Shown here one piece after another: positions 1 to 10,644 of a stretch of DNA of 64,000 bases. Below the pieces are notes generated by a model, which saw only the letters and a program-made list of their open reading frames with translations, did no database searches and had not been told where the DNA came from. The translations under genes were made by a program, and so were the position numbers. Source of the stretch: Rhodopseudomonas sp. P2A-2r (GTDB lineage: Bacteria > Pseudomonadota > Alphaproteobacteria > Rhizobiales > Xanthobacteraceae); assembly GCF_026015985.1 (NCBI RefSeq), contig NZ_CP110389.1, forward strand, positions 992,001 to 1,056,000, read 5' to 3'. The number at the start of each line of letters is the position of its first letter. The stretch's first letter is position 1.

Positions 1-42
1 GCTGCGCGGTCTTCGCTGAGGCAAGGCCGCTCGATAGACTTC

Positions 43-141
43 ATGAATCCGAAGATATGGCTGCTTGCGGCCGGTCTCGTTGCGACTGCTCTCGTGCCGG
101 CGACGGCAGCTGACTACGCCAGCCAGATCAGCGCCGACTAG
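43..141 (+). CDS. possible 32-residue secreted peptide or gene remnant
   Basis: A short frame runs from an ATG at 43 to a TAG at 139-141. It begins with a charged N-terminus, a hydrophobic stretch and an Ala-X-Ala-like end (LVPATAA), which looks like a signal peptide followed by only about ten residues. It may be a very small exported peptide, or the start of a longer gene cut short by a stop. Its stop codon shares two bases with the stop of the convergent gene at 138. There is no recognisable family, and the window begins just upstream, so the promoter cannot be judged. Confidence 0.25.
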   Translation: MNPKIWLLAAGLVATALVPATAADYASQISAD

Positions 142-740
142 CGGTTCGCGGCGACGGATCGCCTAGCTGCGCTTGGTTTTTGCCGGGGGCCGAACAGGGT
201 CTTCGTGATATCCTTGAGGCCCGACGACAGCCGCGACCAGCCGCAGGCCAGCGGATCGGTGCAATCCGCGGATTTCGGCCGCGGCCGCGGCTTGACGACG
301 GCCACCGGCCGGGTCTGCCGGGGCGCGACGATCGGCGCAGGCTTGTCGGGTTCGAGCGATGCCTGCTGCTGCAATTGTTGCTGGCGCTGTTTCTCGGCAA
401 AGGCTGCGACGATGATGCTGCGGCGGTGGCCGTCGAGATAGGCGGCGTATTGCTCGTCGATCATCCTCTGTTCGGCCGCCGTGGGATTGGGGCCTGCGAT
501 GTCGAAGCTGCGGTTCTGCATGAAGTCGTGATAGGTGTAGCCGCCGCCGGCCTTGCGGCGGCCCGCGAACCTGGCTTCGCAGTCGGCCAGCAGCGAGGCC
601 TTGGCGTCCCCGCCGCCGCCGGATCGCTCGGCCCGTTCGGCGCAGTCCTCGAAATCGGCGGGCGCCGCGGTCCACCATTGCGCGCCGGCCGGCGTCGGCA
701 TCAGCGCGAGGCTGCTGGCGAAGGCGGCGTTCAAAACCAT
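138..740 (-). CDS. hypothetical secreted protein
   Basis: A protein of about 200 residues with an N-terminal signal peptide (MVLNAAFASSLALMPTPAGA, cleavage expected before QWW). The ATG at 740 is preferred because it puts the signal peptide at the very N-terminus; an in-frame start 57 bases upstream would bury it. The mature part has a pair of cysteines near the N-terminal half (EDCAER, ADCEAR), a Gln-rich stretch (EKQRQQQLQQQAS) and a Pro/Arg/Lys-rich C-terminal region with two more cysteines (SADCTDPLACGW), suggesting two disulfides in the periplasm. I do not recognise a domain. It ends convergently against the small peptide frame at 43-141. Confidence 0.6.
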   Translation of the reverse strand: MVLNAAFASSLALMPTPAGAQWWTAAPADFEDCAERAERSGGGGDAKASLLADCEARFAGRRKAGGGYTYHDFMQNRSFDIAGPNPTAAEQRMIDEQYAAYLDGHRRSIIVAAFAEKQRQQQLQQQASLEPDKPAPIVAPRQTRPVAVVKPRPRPKSADCTDPLACGWSRLSSGLKDITKTLFGPRQKPSAARRSVAANR

Positions 741-973
741 GAATCTGGCGGTCGTGGTCACCGGCGTTACGTCCGAAATGAGGTCTGTGACGGCCAATTG
801 TCGCCATTATCGGCCCCGGTTTCAACCGGGCAGGCCGCTTTTCCTGTCGCGCGGGGCGGATTTCCGCACCCCACGCCCCGGCGCAGCGGTCGCCGTCGCG
901 CTGGCGTCGGGGTGGCGACGGCGCCGCGGCTCTGGTATGGAGTGGACCAAGCACCCGCGCTTGCCGGGTGTGC

Positions 974-1050
974 GGTCCCGTAGCTCAGCCGGATAGAGCG
1001 ACGGTTTCCTAAACCGTAGGTCGCATGTTCGAGTCATGCCGGGATCGCCA
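974..1050 (+). tRNA. tRNA-Arg(CCT)
   Basis: A 77-nt cloverleaf. The acceptor stem GGTCCCG (974-980) pairs with CGGGATC (1040-1046), followed by discriminator G and an encoded CCA at 1048-1050. The D-arm starts TAGCTCAGCC. The anticodon stem ACGGT/ACCGT closes the loop TTCCTAA, giving anticodon CCT, which reads AGG. The T-loop GTTCGAGTC is canonical. A minus-strand frame over it is an artefact. Confidence 0.95.
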
Positions 1051-1110
1051 GTTCCATATTGGATACGCCTTTGCTATTCGCGCCTGCCACACGCTGCGCG
1101 TGGGTGCACG

Positions 1111-1128
1111 CGTCTCAGATGTGAGACG
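1111..1128. promoter_or_regulatory. inverted repeat, likely activator (UAS) site of the sigma-54 regulator
   Basis: A perfect 7-4-7 inverted repeat, CGTCTCA-GATG-TGAGACG, lies about 105 bases upstream of the -24/-12 promoter at 1233-1248. This is the normal distance for an enhancer-binding protein site. A further half-site (CTGAGACT) occurs at about 1142-1149. I infer that the AcoR-type regulator encoded at 3286-5187 binds here. Confidence 0.6.
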
Positions 1129-1232
1129 TATCCTTCTCAATCCTGAGACTTCGACAGCCGCCTTGCTGCGCGGTTGCGATTGCGGCGGCTGATATCAGTC
1201 GCAAATCCCGATCGATAGCGGTTTCCGGGCCA

Positions 1233-1248
1233 TGGCACGGGCCTTGCT
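1233..1248 (+). promoter_or_regulatory. sigma-54 promoter (-24/-12) of the monooxygenase operon
   Basis: The sequence TGGCAC-GGGCC-TTGCT matches the sigma-54 consensus TGGCAC-N5-TTGCW at every defined position. It sits 58 bases before the monooxygenase ATG at 1307, giving a leader of roughly 45 nt. An AAA+ sigma-54 activator is encoded in the same module. This is the strongest regulatory call in the window. Confidence 0.85.
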
Positions 1249-1306
1249 CCAGTGTCCTTCAACGCGCGCAAGACGCGTTTGGAGCAAACGACTGGGAGGA
1301 ATTGCC

Positions 1307-2407
1307 ATGGAGATTGGATACTTCACCATGCCTTCGCATCCGCCGGAGTGCGGGCTGAAAGAAGGGCACGACTGGGATCTGCAGGTGCTGCGCTGGGCCG
1401 ATGAACTCGGCTATCAGGAAGCCTGGATCGGCGAGCACCATACCGCGCCGTGGGAGCCGCATCCGGCGCCCGATCTGCTGCTGGCGCAGGCTTTTCTGCA
1501 AACCAAGAACATTCGTCTCGGGCCTGGCGGATTCCTGCTACCGTATCATCATCCCGCCGAACTCGCCAACCGCGTGGCGATGCTCGATCATCTCTCCGAA
1601 GGCCGGCTGAATTTCGGCGTTGCGGCGTCGGGCCTGCCGAGCGACTGGGCGATGTTCAACGTCGACGGCATGTCCGGCCAGAATCGCGACATGACCCGCG
1701 AGGCGCTCGAGATCATCCTCAAGCTCTGGTCCGATGACGCGCCGTGGACCTATACGGGGAAGTACTGGACCGTCTCCAAGCCGGACGTGATGTTCGACTT
1801 CCTGAAGCCGCACATCAAGCCGTTGCAGGCGCCGCATCCGCCGATCGCGGTGGCCGGCCTCAGCAAAGGCTCCGATACGCTGAAACTGGCCGGCGAACGC
1901 GGCTACATTCCCATGAGCCTCAACCTGAATCCGGCCTACGTCTCGAGCCACTGGGATTCCGTCGAAATCGGCGCAGCGAAGACCGGGCGAAAGCCCAACC
2001 GGCAGGACTGGCGCATGGTGCGCGAGGTGTTCGTGGCCGATACCGACGAGGAAGCGTGGCGGCTGTCGGTCGGCGACATGATGGGCCGGATGATGGGCGA
2101 GTACTTCCTGCAGCTGCTCGGCCACTTCGGCTTCAAGGACTATCTCAAGCACGCGCCGGACGTGCCGGACAGCGATGTCACCGTGGAATATTGCGCCAGG
2201 CATAACTGGATCATCGGCTCGCCTGCCACCGTCGCCGAGAAGATCGAGAAGATCTATCATGAGGTCGGAGGCTTCGGCACGCTGCTGGTGTTCGGCTTTG
2301 ACTACAAGCACAAGCCGGAAGCCTGGCACAATTCGCTGCGCCTGCTGAAGCAGGAGGTGCTGCCACGCCTCGCGCATCTCAAACCGGGGATCGGCAAGGC
2401 TGCCTGA
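1307..2407 (+). CDS. LLM-class flavin-dependent monooxygenase (limonene-monooxygenase-like)
   Basis: A 366-residue protein of the bacterial luciferase-like monooxygenase family, which uses reduced FMN and O2 on small organic substrates. The N-terminal strand MEIGYFTMPSHPP, the motif EAWIGEHHT near residue 40, LGPGGFLLPYHHPAELA near 75-90 and GRLNFGVAASG near 105 are typical of the limonene/alkane branch. The ATG at 1307 follows a strong ribosome site GGGAGGA (1295-1301); an upstream in-frame start at 1232 is rejected because it lies across the sigma-54 promoter. The reduced flavin is probably supplied by the flavin reductase at 2548, and expression probably depends on the activator at 3286. 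The substrate cannot be read from the sequence. Confidence 0.85.
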   Translation: MEIGYFTMPSHPPECGLKEGHDWDLQVLRWADELGYQEAWIGEHHTAPWEPHPAPDLLLAQAFLQTKNIRLGPGGFLLPYHHPAELANRVAMLDHLSEGRLNFGVAASGLPSDWAMFNVDGMSGQNRDMTREALEIILKLWSDDAPWTYTGKYWTVSKPDVMFDFLKPHIKPLQAPHPPIAVAGLSKGSDTLKLAGERGYIPMSLNLNPAYVSSHWDSVEIGAAKTGRKPNRQDWRMVREVFVADTDEEAWRLSVGDMMGRMMGEYFLQLLGHFGFKDYLKHAPDVPDSDVTVEYCARHNWIIGSPATVAEKIEKIYHEVGGFGTLLVFGFDYKHKPEAWHNSLRLLKQEVLPRLAHLKPGIGKAA

Positions 2408-2418
2408 TCATCGTCGCT

Positions 2419-2519
2419 GTAGGGTGGGCAAAGCCTCTACCGCGCATCGCGCGGCGAGGCGTGCCCACCATCGCGCGACAATGGTGGGCACGGCGCAAGG
2501 GCGCCTTTGCCCACCCTAC
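2419..2519. repeat. intergenic palindromic repeat (GTAGGGTGGGCAAAG arms)
   Basis: The ends GTAGGGTGGGCAAAG (2419-2433) and CTTTGCCCACCCTAC (2505-2519) are perfect inverted repeats. An inner pair, GTGCCCACCAT (2461-2471) and ATGGTGGGCAC (2481-2491), forms a second hairpin. This arrangement is familiar from dispersed elements in Bradyrhizobium-type genomes (recollection). It separates the monooxygenase from the flavin reductase and could fold in the shared transcript. Confidence 0.75.
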
Positions 2520-2547
2520 GCACTACGAATCCGACACAGGATGCCCC

Positions 2548-3096
2548 ATGGACTCAAATGACTTCAGGAAGGCGATGCGTCACTGCGCCGGCGCGGTGGC
2601 GCTGGTCACCGTCGGGCGCGAGGAGGGCCGCAGAACCGGATTGACGGTGACGGCAGTGTGCTCGCTGTCTGACGACCCGCCGTCGCTGCTGGTTTGCGTC
2701 AATCGCAAGGCCAGCGCCAATCCGCGCATTCGCGAGGAGCGCTGCTTTGGCGTCAGCTTTCTCGCCGAAGAGCATATGCCGCTGGCGCTGACGTTCAGCG
2801 GACAGAAGGGTTTTGATGGCGAAAACCGGTTCGGCTTCGGGCGCTGGAGCACCCGGGTGACTGGTGCGCCGGTGCTGGAGGAGGCGATCGTGTCGTTCGA
2901 CTGTGAGTTGCGGCAGGAATTCGAGACCAGGACGCATTCGGTTTTCGTCGGCGATGTGCGCGATGCCGGCATGCGCGGCGCGGCGTCACCGCTGCTCTAC
3001 CTCAATGGCGCGTTCCACGGCGTCCACGCCATCAGGGACGCGGTCTCGCTGGGCGATCTCGAGGCGAGAAAGCTCAGCTGGAGCATCTTCTCATGA
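2548..3096 (+). CDS. flavin reductase family protein (FMN reductase component)
   Basis: A 182-residue protein of the HpaC/DIM6-type flavin reductase fold. Typical motifs are FRKAMRHCAGAVALVTVG at the N-terminus, GLTVTAVCSLSDDPPSLLVCV (residues about 30-52), FGVSFLAEEH and the C-terminal GAFHGV. It reduces FMN or FAD with NAD(P)H and hands it to a partner oxygenase. The start at 2548 is chosen because the reading frame upstream is the palindromic repeat. It lies 140 bases after the LLM monooxygenase on the same strand, which strongly suggests a two-component oxygenase system. Confidence 0.85.
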   Translation: MDSNDFRKAMRHCAGAVALVTVGREEGRRTGLTVTAVCSLSDDPPSLLVCVNRKASANPRIREERCFGVSFLAEEHMPLALTFSGQKGFDGENRFGFGRWSTRVTGAPVLEEAIVSFDCELRQEFETRTHSVFVGDVRDAGMRGAASPLLYLNGAFHGVHAIRDAVSLGDLEARKLSWSIFS

Positions 3097-3144
3097 TGGA
3101 GCTCCACAAACTCTCCCTCATCCTGAAGAGCTACGGACGGTTTG

Positions 3145-3261
3145 CCTCATCCTGAGGAGCGGTCGCCTTCGACCGCGTCTCGAAGGATGGCCGCAAGCTC
3201 GGCGCGCAATATCTCATGGTTCGAGACGCGCGCCAAGCGGCGCGCTCCTCACCATGAGGAT
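3145..3261. repeat. intergenic palindromic repeat (CCTCATCCTGAGGAGC arms)
   Basis: The left end CCTCATCCTGAGGAGCG and the right end CGCTCCTCACCATGAGG form near-perfect inverted arms about 85 bases apart, with further internal pairing (GACCGCGTCTCGAA against TTCGAGACGCGC). It lies between the convergent ends of the flavin reductase and the sigma-54 regulator. It looks like a second family of dispersed rhizobial repeats (recollection) and may act as a transcript end. Confidence 0.7.
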
Positions 3262-3285
3262 GGCGATGGGCCCGATGCAAAGGCG

Positions 3286-5187
<1,902 letters not shown>

Positions 5188-5388
5188 CGCGTCGTCAGAA
5201 GTCAATCAAGTGCGCGCAGCGATCACGGCGGCGTCATTAGTTCGCTACTGCACAAGGATGCAAAGCCGCGCCCGCGAAGGCGCCTGCCGAACCATTCCCC
5301 GCCAATCGCCGAGCTCGCACCGGTGAACGTTGCCTCGGGGCGCCGAACGACGTCGACGACACGAACGGCCGGCGAAGCGCTGCCGGCG

Positions 5389-7356
5389 CTATGCGACTCT
5401 GATACTTGCCAGGAAACGATCCACCTCGCCGCGCAGCACTTCGGATTGCGAGGCCAGTCTGGTCGCCGAGCCCAGGACATTTTGTGCGGCGGAGCCTGTG
5501 GTGGAAATCCCCGATGTCACGCTGGTGATGTTGCGCGACACGTCGTCGGTGCGCGCAGCGGCCTGGCTGACGTTGCGGGCGATCTCCTGCGTCGCGGCGC
5601 CCTGTTCCTCGATGGCCGCGGCAATGGCCGATGAAATCTTGTCGACCTCGTCGATGGTGGCGCACACCGCCTGAATCTCTTCCACGGCCGCATTGGTCTC
5701 GCTCTGGATCGATGCGATCTGGGCGCGGATATCTTCGGTGGCCTTGGCCGTCTGTGTCGCCAGCGACTTGACCTCGCCCGCCACCACAGCAAATCCCTTG
5801 CCGGCCTCGCCGGCACGTGCCGACTCGATGGTGGCATTCAGCGCCAGCAGATTGGTCTGGCTGGCGATCTGATTGATCAAGGCGACAACATCGCCGATCT
5901 TCTGCGCCGCTGCGGCCAGGCTCTGCATGCGCACATTGGAGCGCCGGCCGCTGTCGGCCGCCTTTCCGACCGCGGCGGAGGATTGCGCGAGCTGCCGGTT
6001 GATCTCGCCGATCGAGGACGACAATTCCTCGGATGCCGCGGCCACGGTCTGCACATTGTCGGAGGCCGAGAGCGATGCGCCCGAGACTTCGTCAGACTGC
6101 GCCCGGCACTGCTCGACGACCGACGACATGGACTGCGCGGTGTTCTGCATCTCTGCCGCGGCGGACGATACGTTGTCGACGACCTTGCGGACGTTGCCCT
6201 CGAACCTGTCGGCAAGCGATGCGAAGATGGCGCGCTTCTCCTGTTCGGCCTTGGCCTGGCTTTCGTCCTGGTCGACCTGGAAGCGGCTGACACGAATCGC
6301 ATTCTGCTTGAAGATGTCGACGGCCTGCACCATCTGGCCGACTTCGTCCTTGCCGCTGTGCTGCGGCAGCGCGACCGACAGGTTGCCTTCGGCGAGTTCA
6401 CGCATCGCCTCGGTGATGGCAAGGATGGGCCGCGAAATGCCGCGGGCGATCAGCAAACCGCCGGCGATGGCGAGGACCAGACACAAGGCGGCAATCGCGG
6501 CCACGAGCAGCCGCGCATGGGCAATGGCTGCCACATATTCGCTGTTGTCCATGACGATCTCGACGGCGCCGATGGGCTGGCCGGAGAAATCCTTGACCGG
6601 GCCGAGCAATGCGACGATGGGCGTCGTCTGCAGCGCGCCCTGTCGGATGATGAAACTGCCGTTGGTGGCGCTGCGATAGGCGCCGGCATCGAAGAACGTC
6701 TTGCCGCCCAGCGTACCGCCGAAGGTTTTGAAGTCGCCATTCCCGGCGAGATGAAACGCGACATTGACGTTCCGCGCGCGCTTGAACTCATCGAAGAAGC
6801 CCTGGCCGAATGTCAGCCCGAACTCGACGGTGCCGAGATGCTTGCCCTTCTGCGCCACCGGCACGACGCCGCGAATGCCGAGACCGGCAACACCGCCCTC
6901 GAGCCCCAGCACCGGCTTCATCGTGGAATTGGCAACGACGACGGTCTTGCGGAAGCCGGAGAGGTCGTCACCGAACTTGGCGGGCTGATGCACCCGGAAC
7001 TGGGACAGGCCTGCCGGTGTATGGAATTGGAACTGATCGACACCGTAGTCGGACTTGAGCTGGGCGAAGCCCGGTCCGAACAACTGCACCAGCGCCTCGC
7101 GATCGTTGCGCGCCACCGCATCCTGGACCGCCGGGATGTTTGCCACCACGGCGCTCATGGCTGCCGCGCGCTGGGATTCCTGCATCAGCCGCGACTGGAA
7201 TGCATCGTAGTTGCCCTGGAGTTCCTCACGATCGGCGCGGTCGACGATGCCGCCGATGATCCACATGGCTCCGAACAGCACGGCAATGGCCGTCGCTGCG
7301 GCCGATATTGCCAACGCCGCGGTGATCCGGGCTTTCAGGCTCAGATTTGCAACCAT
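5389..7356 (-). CDS. methyl-accepting chemotaxis protein with periplasmic sensor
   Basis: A 655-residue chemoreceptor. The first membrane helix spans residues about 12-36, a periplasmic ligand domain (CACHE-like, about 40-280) follows, then a second helix (about 283-306), a HAMP segment ([20 protein letters not shown], about 308-360) and a long cytoplasmic signalling coiled coil. The hairpin tip [19 protein letters not shown], which binds CheW/CheA, is present. It transmits an unknown small-molecule signal to the flagellar chemotaxis system. It is a single gene with no chemotaxis partners nearby. Confidence 0.92.
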   Translation of the reverse strand: MVANLSLKARITAALAISAAATAIAVLFGAMWIIGGIVDRADREELQGNYDAFQSRLMQESQRAAAMSAVVANIPAVQDAVARNDREALVQLFGPGFAQLKSDYGVDQFQFHTPAGLSQFRVHQPAKFGDDLSGFRKTVVVANSTMKPVLGLEGGVAGLGIRGVVPVAQKGKHLGTVEFGLTFGQGFFDEFKRARNVNVAFHLAGNGDFKTFGGTLGGKTFFDAGAYRSATNGSFIIRQGALQTTPIVALLGPVKDFSGQPIGAVEIVMDNSEYVAAIAHARLLVAAIAALCLVLAIAGGLLIARGISRPILAITEAMRELAEGNLSVALPQHSGKDEVGQMVQAVDIFKQNAIRVSRFQVDQDESQAKAEQEKRAIFASLADRFEGNVRKVVDNVSSAAAEMQNTAQSMSSVVEQCRAQSDEVSGASLSASDNVQTVAAASEELSSSIGEINRQLAQSSAAVGKAADSGRRSNVRMQSLAAAAQKIGDVVALINQIASQTNLLALNATIESARAGEAGKGFAVVAGEVKSLATQTAKATEDIRAQIASIQSETNAAVEEIQAVCATIDEVDKISSAIAAAIEEQGAATQEIARNVSQAAARTDDVSRNITSVTSGISTTGSAAQNVLGSATRLASQSEVLRGEVDRFLASIRVA

Positions 7357-7532
7357 GTGATGTTCCGTATGGTGGCGCCCGGTCGCGCGGCGGGCTTCTC
7401 ATGTGTCCGCCGGCCATTGTGTCCAGAATGTGTTAAGATAATTTTCGCGCCGCTGGTTATTAGTTGAGCAATGCTCGGTTTCCGATCGGGAACGCGTGTT
7501 CGATGATGCCGGGCGCCGGCCACGGGCATTGC

Positions 7533-7554
7533 CAGGGTCCTTGCGCGGACCCTG
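7533..7554 (-). terminator. hairpin downstream of the Rossmann-fold gene
   Basis: CAGGGTCC-TTGCGC-GGACCCTG forms an 8-bp stem 42 bases beyond the stop of the minus-strand gene at 7596. There is no T tract, so it is only a possible terminator or RNA-stabilising hairpin. Confidence 0.35.
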
Positions 7555-7595
7555 GGCCAGGACAGCACTTTTGCGTGCTACTCAAGCGCGGGAAG

Positions 7596-8654
7596 CTAGA
7601 TCCCCGCGCTCGATTCGATTCGCTCGTTGAGCTTCTGGTCGACGACCTGGACCGTGTGGTCGATATTGGCGTTGGGCATGCCCAGCTGATGCGAAATCAG
7701 TTTCACCAGCAGGTCGACGCGCTCGATGAAGGGCGCGCCGTTGGCCACCGCGCGGGCCGCCGATGACGGCTTGAGAAGACTCTCCGCCGCCTTGGCGTAT
7801 TTCTCGAACGGCACCTGGTCCTGCGGGTCTGCGCCGAGGCGGCGCGCGATGGCATCGACATGGTCGTAGATCGACTGCGAGACCTTCAGGTCGCCATGCA
7901 CGGCATCGCGGATCGACTGCGGCTCCTCCGGCGTGATGCAGCGATAGTTGCCGGTCAGCAGCATCGACCATTTCGCCAGCGGCACGAACAGCGAATCGAA
8001 CACCTTGAGCTTCACCGGCACGTCGTGCCCATCCAGCCTGACCGCGTCGATGTCCGCCTCCAGCTCGCGCAGCAGCAGGTTGTGCGCCTCGTCGGCAAAG
8101 ATCGACGCCTTGAAATTCGTCGGCAGGCCCACGTGAAGAACGTTCGCGGCTTCCTCGGGCGGGCGGAAAGCTTGCGGATCGGGCGAGCAGAGGGTGACCA
8201 GTCCGGGTGTGAAGCGCTCCCAGACCTGGGCGTTGGTATAGGCTTCCTCGAGATTCATGTCTGCCAGCGCCGGGATGCGATGGAGATAGGGCAGCGGCGG
8301 CATGTTCATGATCGACAGGCACGGCAGCTTGGCCGCGGCAATCTTGATCATCAGAACCCGGATCGTGTGATTGGTGTATTGCGGCTCCTGCATGGCCAGG
8401 CCGACGAGATCGTAGCGGGACAGGTCGACGTTATCCGGCGATGTGGCGTCGAGCTTGCCGGGCAGGTCGCGCGAGAAGATCGCCCGGTGCGTCGCTTCGT
8501 CGCGCAGCTTGATGCGGACCTCGGTGCCCTCGCGGTTGATCAGCTCGGCGGTCTTCTTGCGGCAGACCAGCGTCACGTTGTGACCGGCCATCAGGAGTTT
8601 GGTCGCCAGCAATGAGCCGTACGAGGCCCCGAGAATGAGAATATTACGCGCCAT
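7596..8654 (-). CDS. NAD(P)-binding Rossmann-fold protein, ketopantoate-reductase-like
   Basis: A 352-residue cytosolic protein. The N-terminus ILILGASYGSLLATKLLMAG followed by HNVTLVCRK is a dinucleotide-binding motif resembling ketopantoate reductase (PanE/ApbA), though the rest of the sequence does not let me assign that activity. The start at 8654 follows GGGACGAGG and is preferred over an in-frame start 77 codons upstream. It is transcribed away from the Bug-type binding protein at 8872, with a 217-base gap between them. Its substrate is unknown. Confidence 0.65.
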   Translation of the reverse strand: MARNILILGASYGSLLATKLLMAGHNVTLVCRKKTAELINREGTEVRIKLRDEATHRAIFSRDLPGKLDATSPDNVDLSRYDLVGLAMQEPQYTNHTIRVLMIKIAAAKLPCLSIMNMPPLPYLHRIPALADMNLEEAYTNAQVWERFTPGLVTLCSPDPQAFRPPEEAANVLHVGLPTNFKASIFADEAHNLLLRELEADIDAVRLDGHDVPVKLKVFDSLFVPLAKWSMLLTGNYRCITPEEPQSIRDAVHGDLKVSQSIYDHVDAIARRLGADPQDQVPFEKYAKAAESLLKPSSAARAVANGAPFIERVDLLVKLISHQLGMPNANIDHTVQVVDQKLNERIESSAGI

Positions 8655-8871
8655 GGTGCCTCGTCCCAGAAGTTGTTTGATGCCAGGCCTTTGCGGCCTG
8701 ACGAGCCATCTTTGAAGAGCTCGGCCGGACACTAGTGCATCGCAGCGCGCCGATCCAGACGGCGCATGCCGGGAATGTCGGAGCCCCCTCGGGTGCGCCA
8801 ATCTGTCCGGGGCCGGCACATGGCCGCAGCCGGGGCGTTGCGCTAACGTCCTAAAAAATACGGGGGAAACC

Positions 8872-9861
8872 ATGTCCAAACTCACTCATCGCCGCGGCTT
8901 CATCGTGGCCGGGGCGGCTGCCGCCGCGCTGCCTTTCATCGTGCGCAAGGCCTCGGCGCAAGCGGCCTGGCCATCGCGGCAGATCCGCATGATCTGCAGT
9001 TACCCGGCCGGGGGCCAGACCGACATGCTGGCGCGGGCGTTCGGCGAATTCATTTCGAAACAGGTGGGGCAGACCGTCGTCATCGAAAACAAGGCGGGCG
9101 CTGCCGGCGCCATCGGTACGGCGGAAGTCGCGCGGGCGGAGCCCGACGGCCACACCATGCTGTGCTCCATCTCGACCACCTATGTGATGAACCGGGTCAT
9201 GATGAAGACGCCGGGCTACGACATGGACAAGGACCTGACACTCGTCAGCGTCATCCCGGGGGCCGGGCTGCCGCTGGTCGCGAGCACGAAGTCCGGCGTC
9301 ACGACGCTCGATGAATTCGTCGCTTTTGCGCGCAAGAGCGGCAAGGTGAACTTCGGGACCTACAGCGCGGGCTCCGCGCCGCACATGACGATCAATGAAC
9401 TCAACTGGCAGTATGGCCTCGCCATCGAACCGATCCACTACCGCGGTGAAGCGCCGATGTGGACCGGGCTGGCCGAAGGCACGCTGGACGCCGCGATGGG
9501 CAGCTACACCGGTGCGCAATCGGTCCTGCAGAGCAATCGCGGCGTGGCCTTCGCGGTGCATTCGAAGAAGGTCGACGCCATCCCCAAGGTCGGGACGCTG
9601 CCCGAACAGGGCGCAACATCGCGGTTCTTCACCGTCAGCGGCTTCACCGGCTGGGCGCTGCCGAAGGCGACGCCGCAGCCGATCGTCGATCGGCTGGCGC
9701 AGCTCCTGGTGGCCGCCAATGACGACCCGAAGGTCAGGGACGTGCTCGCCACCTTCGTGCTGGAGCCGGCGCTCGGCTTCAAGGAGACCAACGCTCTGTA
9801 TCAGCGCGAACTCCCGATCTGGATCGAGAGCGCGCAGGCGCTCGGCCTGCAGCCCGTCTAG
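8872..9861 (+). CDS. Bug/TctC-family tripartite tricarboxylate transporter substrate-binding protein
   Basis: A 329-residue periplasmic binding protein. A twin-arginine-like signal (HRRGFIVAGAAAAAL, cleavage near SAQA) is followed by the family signature SYPAGGQTDMLARAFGEF and VIENKAGAAGAIGTAEVA. The PAGG loop and the conserved Asp in PDGHT are typical of proteins binding carboxylates or aromatic acids. No TctA/TctB membrane partners are adjacent, so this is an orphan binding protein that may share a transporter or serve in sensing. Confidence 0.9.
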   Translation: MSKLTHRRGFIVAGAAAAALPFIVRKASAQAAWPSRQIRMICSYPAGGQTDMLARAFGEFISKQVGQTVVIENKAGAAGAIGTAEVARAEPDGHTMLCSISTTYVMNRVMMKTPGYDMDKDLTLVSVIPGAGLPLVASTKSGVTTLDEFVAFARKSGKVNFGTYSAGSAPHMTINELNWQYGLAIEPIHYRGEAPMWTGLAEGTLDAAMGSYTGAQSVLQSNRGVAFAVHSKKVDAIPKVGTLPEQGATSRFFTVSGFTGWALPKATPQPIVDRLAQLLVAANDDPKVRDVLATFVLEPALGFKETNALYQRELPIWIESAQALGLQPV

Positions 9862-9887
9862 AGCCGGCTTCCTCTCAAGGAAACCGT

Positions 9888-9945
9888 GTCCCAGACGCAG
9901 TGCAATGCGCCTCCGTCAGGAGGCGTCGTGCACTGCGTCCGGGAC
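9888..9945. repeat. short palindromic repeat (GTCCCAGACGCAGTGCA arms)
   Basis: GTCCCAGACGCAGTGCA (9888-9904) and TGCACTGCGTCCGGGAC (9929-9945) are inverted arms with one mismatch. Within the loop CGCCTCC-GTCA-GGAGGCG makes a second stem. It is a short relative of the longer elements at 31550, 39440, 44294 and 62880. It lies 26 bases after the Bug protein stop and could end its transcript. Confidence 0.7.
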
Positions 9946-10065
9946 CGCCAAAAGCTCCGGCGTCCGGACAAGATCAAGCGGCTTCAAATTTGAGGATCAA
10001 ACTTGAGATCGTCGTTGGCGAGCGCGGTCTTCAGCATCGCCGGGATATTCCGGGTGGCGGCCTTG

Positions 10066-10548
10066 CTACGCGATCGCGATGATCTCGAGCTCCTGACCCG
10101 ATGGGCCGACGACATCCCCGACCGCTTTGCCCATCAGGGATCTCGCGACCGGTGCGACGAAGGAAATCGAACCGGCCTTGGGGTCCGCTTCGTCCTCTCC
10201 GACGATGCGATAGGTCTGCACGCGGCCGTCGTCGCGCCTGAAGGTCACGGTGCGGCCGAAGGCAACCGTGTCCGTTGACGCAGGCGCGTCGACCACCTCT
10301 GCGGTTCGAACGCGCGCCGCAAAGTAGCGCGCGTCGCGCAACGGGATCGCCGCCTGCCGCCGTCGCTCATTGACGTCTTCGATGGTTTGCGCGGTTTCGT
10401 AGGCCTCGCGCGCCTGCTGGAGTTGAAGCTCCAGTGCCTTCAATCCGGCGGGCGTCACGCGATTCGGATGCGGCGAAACCGGGCGGTCGGGCAGCAGGGT
10501 CTCCGCTGCCGTTTCGGCACTGTCTTCCTTGGTGAAGGCAACGCTCAC
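10066..10548 (-). CDS. GreA/GreB-family transcription elongation factor-like protein
   Basis: A 160-residue protein with an N-terminal coiled coil (VTPAGLKALELQLQQAREAY...) and a C-terminal FKBP-like domain of the GreA/GreB type (VAFGRTVTFRRDDGR, SPVARSLMGKAVGDVV-like ending, here SFVAPVARSLMGKAVGD). The GTG at 10548 is chosen because AAGGAG lies 8 bases upstream; the longer in-frame extension has no support. Gre factors rescue backtracked RNA polymerase by inserting acidic residues at the coil tip. The usual tip DLSENAEY is not visible here (EDVNERRRQ instead), so it may bind polymerase without promoting cleavage. Confidence 0.8.
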   Translation of the reverse strand: MSVAFTKEDSAETAAETLLPDRPVSPHPNRVTPAGLKALELQLQQAREAYETAQTIEDVNERRRQAAIPLRDARYFAARVRTAEVVDAPASTDTVAFGRTVTFRRDDGRVQTYRIVGEDEADPKAGSISFVAPVARSLMGKAVGDVVGPSGQELEIIAIA

Positions 10549-10644
10549 GCCCGGAACTCCTTCAATGGATAGATGCTGACCATGCGCAGCCGCAGCGCGC
10601 GGACCGGTCGGAAACTGTAGCACACCGCGCGGCGGCCTGCGCCA

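Noticed and set aside
822..1037. 71-residue minus-strand frame over tRNA-Arg
   Set aside because: It is an antisense translation of the tRNA and has no family or ribosome site.
5983..7467. 494-residue plus-strand frame opposite the chemoreceptor
   Set aside because: Shadow frame with no recognisable domain; the opposite strand encodes a complete chemoreceptor.
9984..10065. Frame reading SKAATRNIPAMLKTALANDD after the GreA-like gene
   Set aside because: It looks somewhat protein-like but has no start or ribosome site of its own and overlaps the gre stop; evidence is too thin for a gene.
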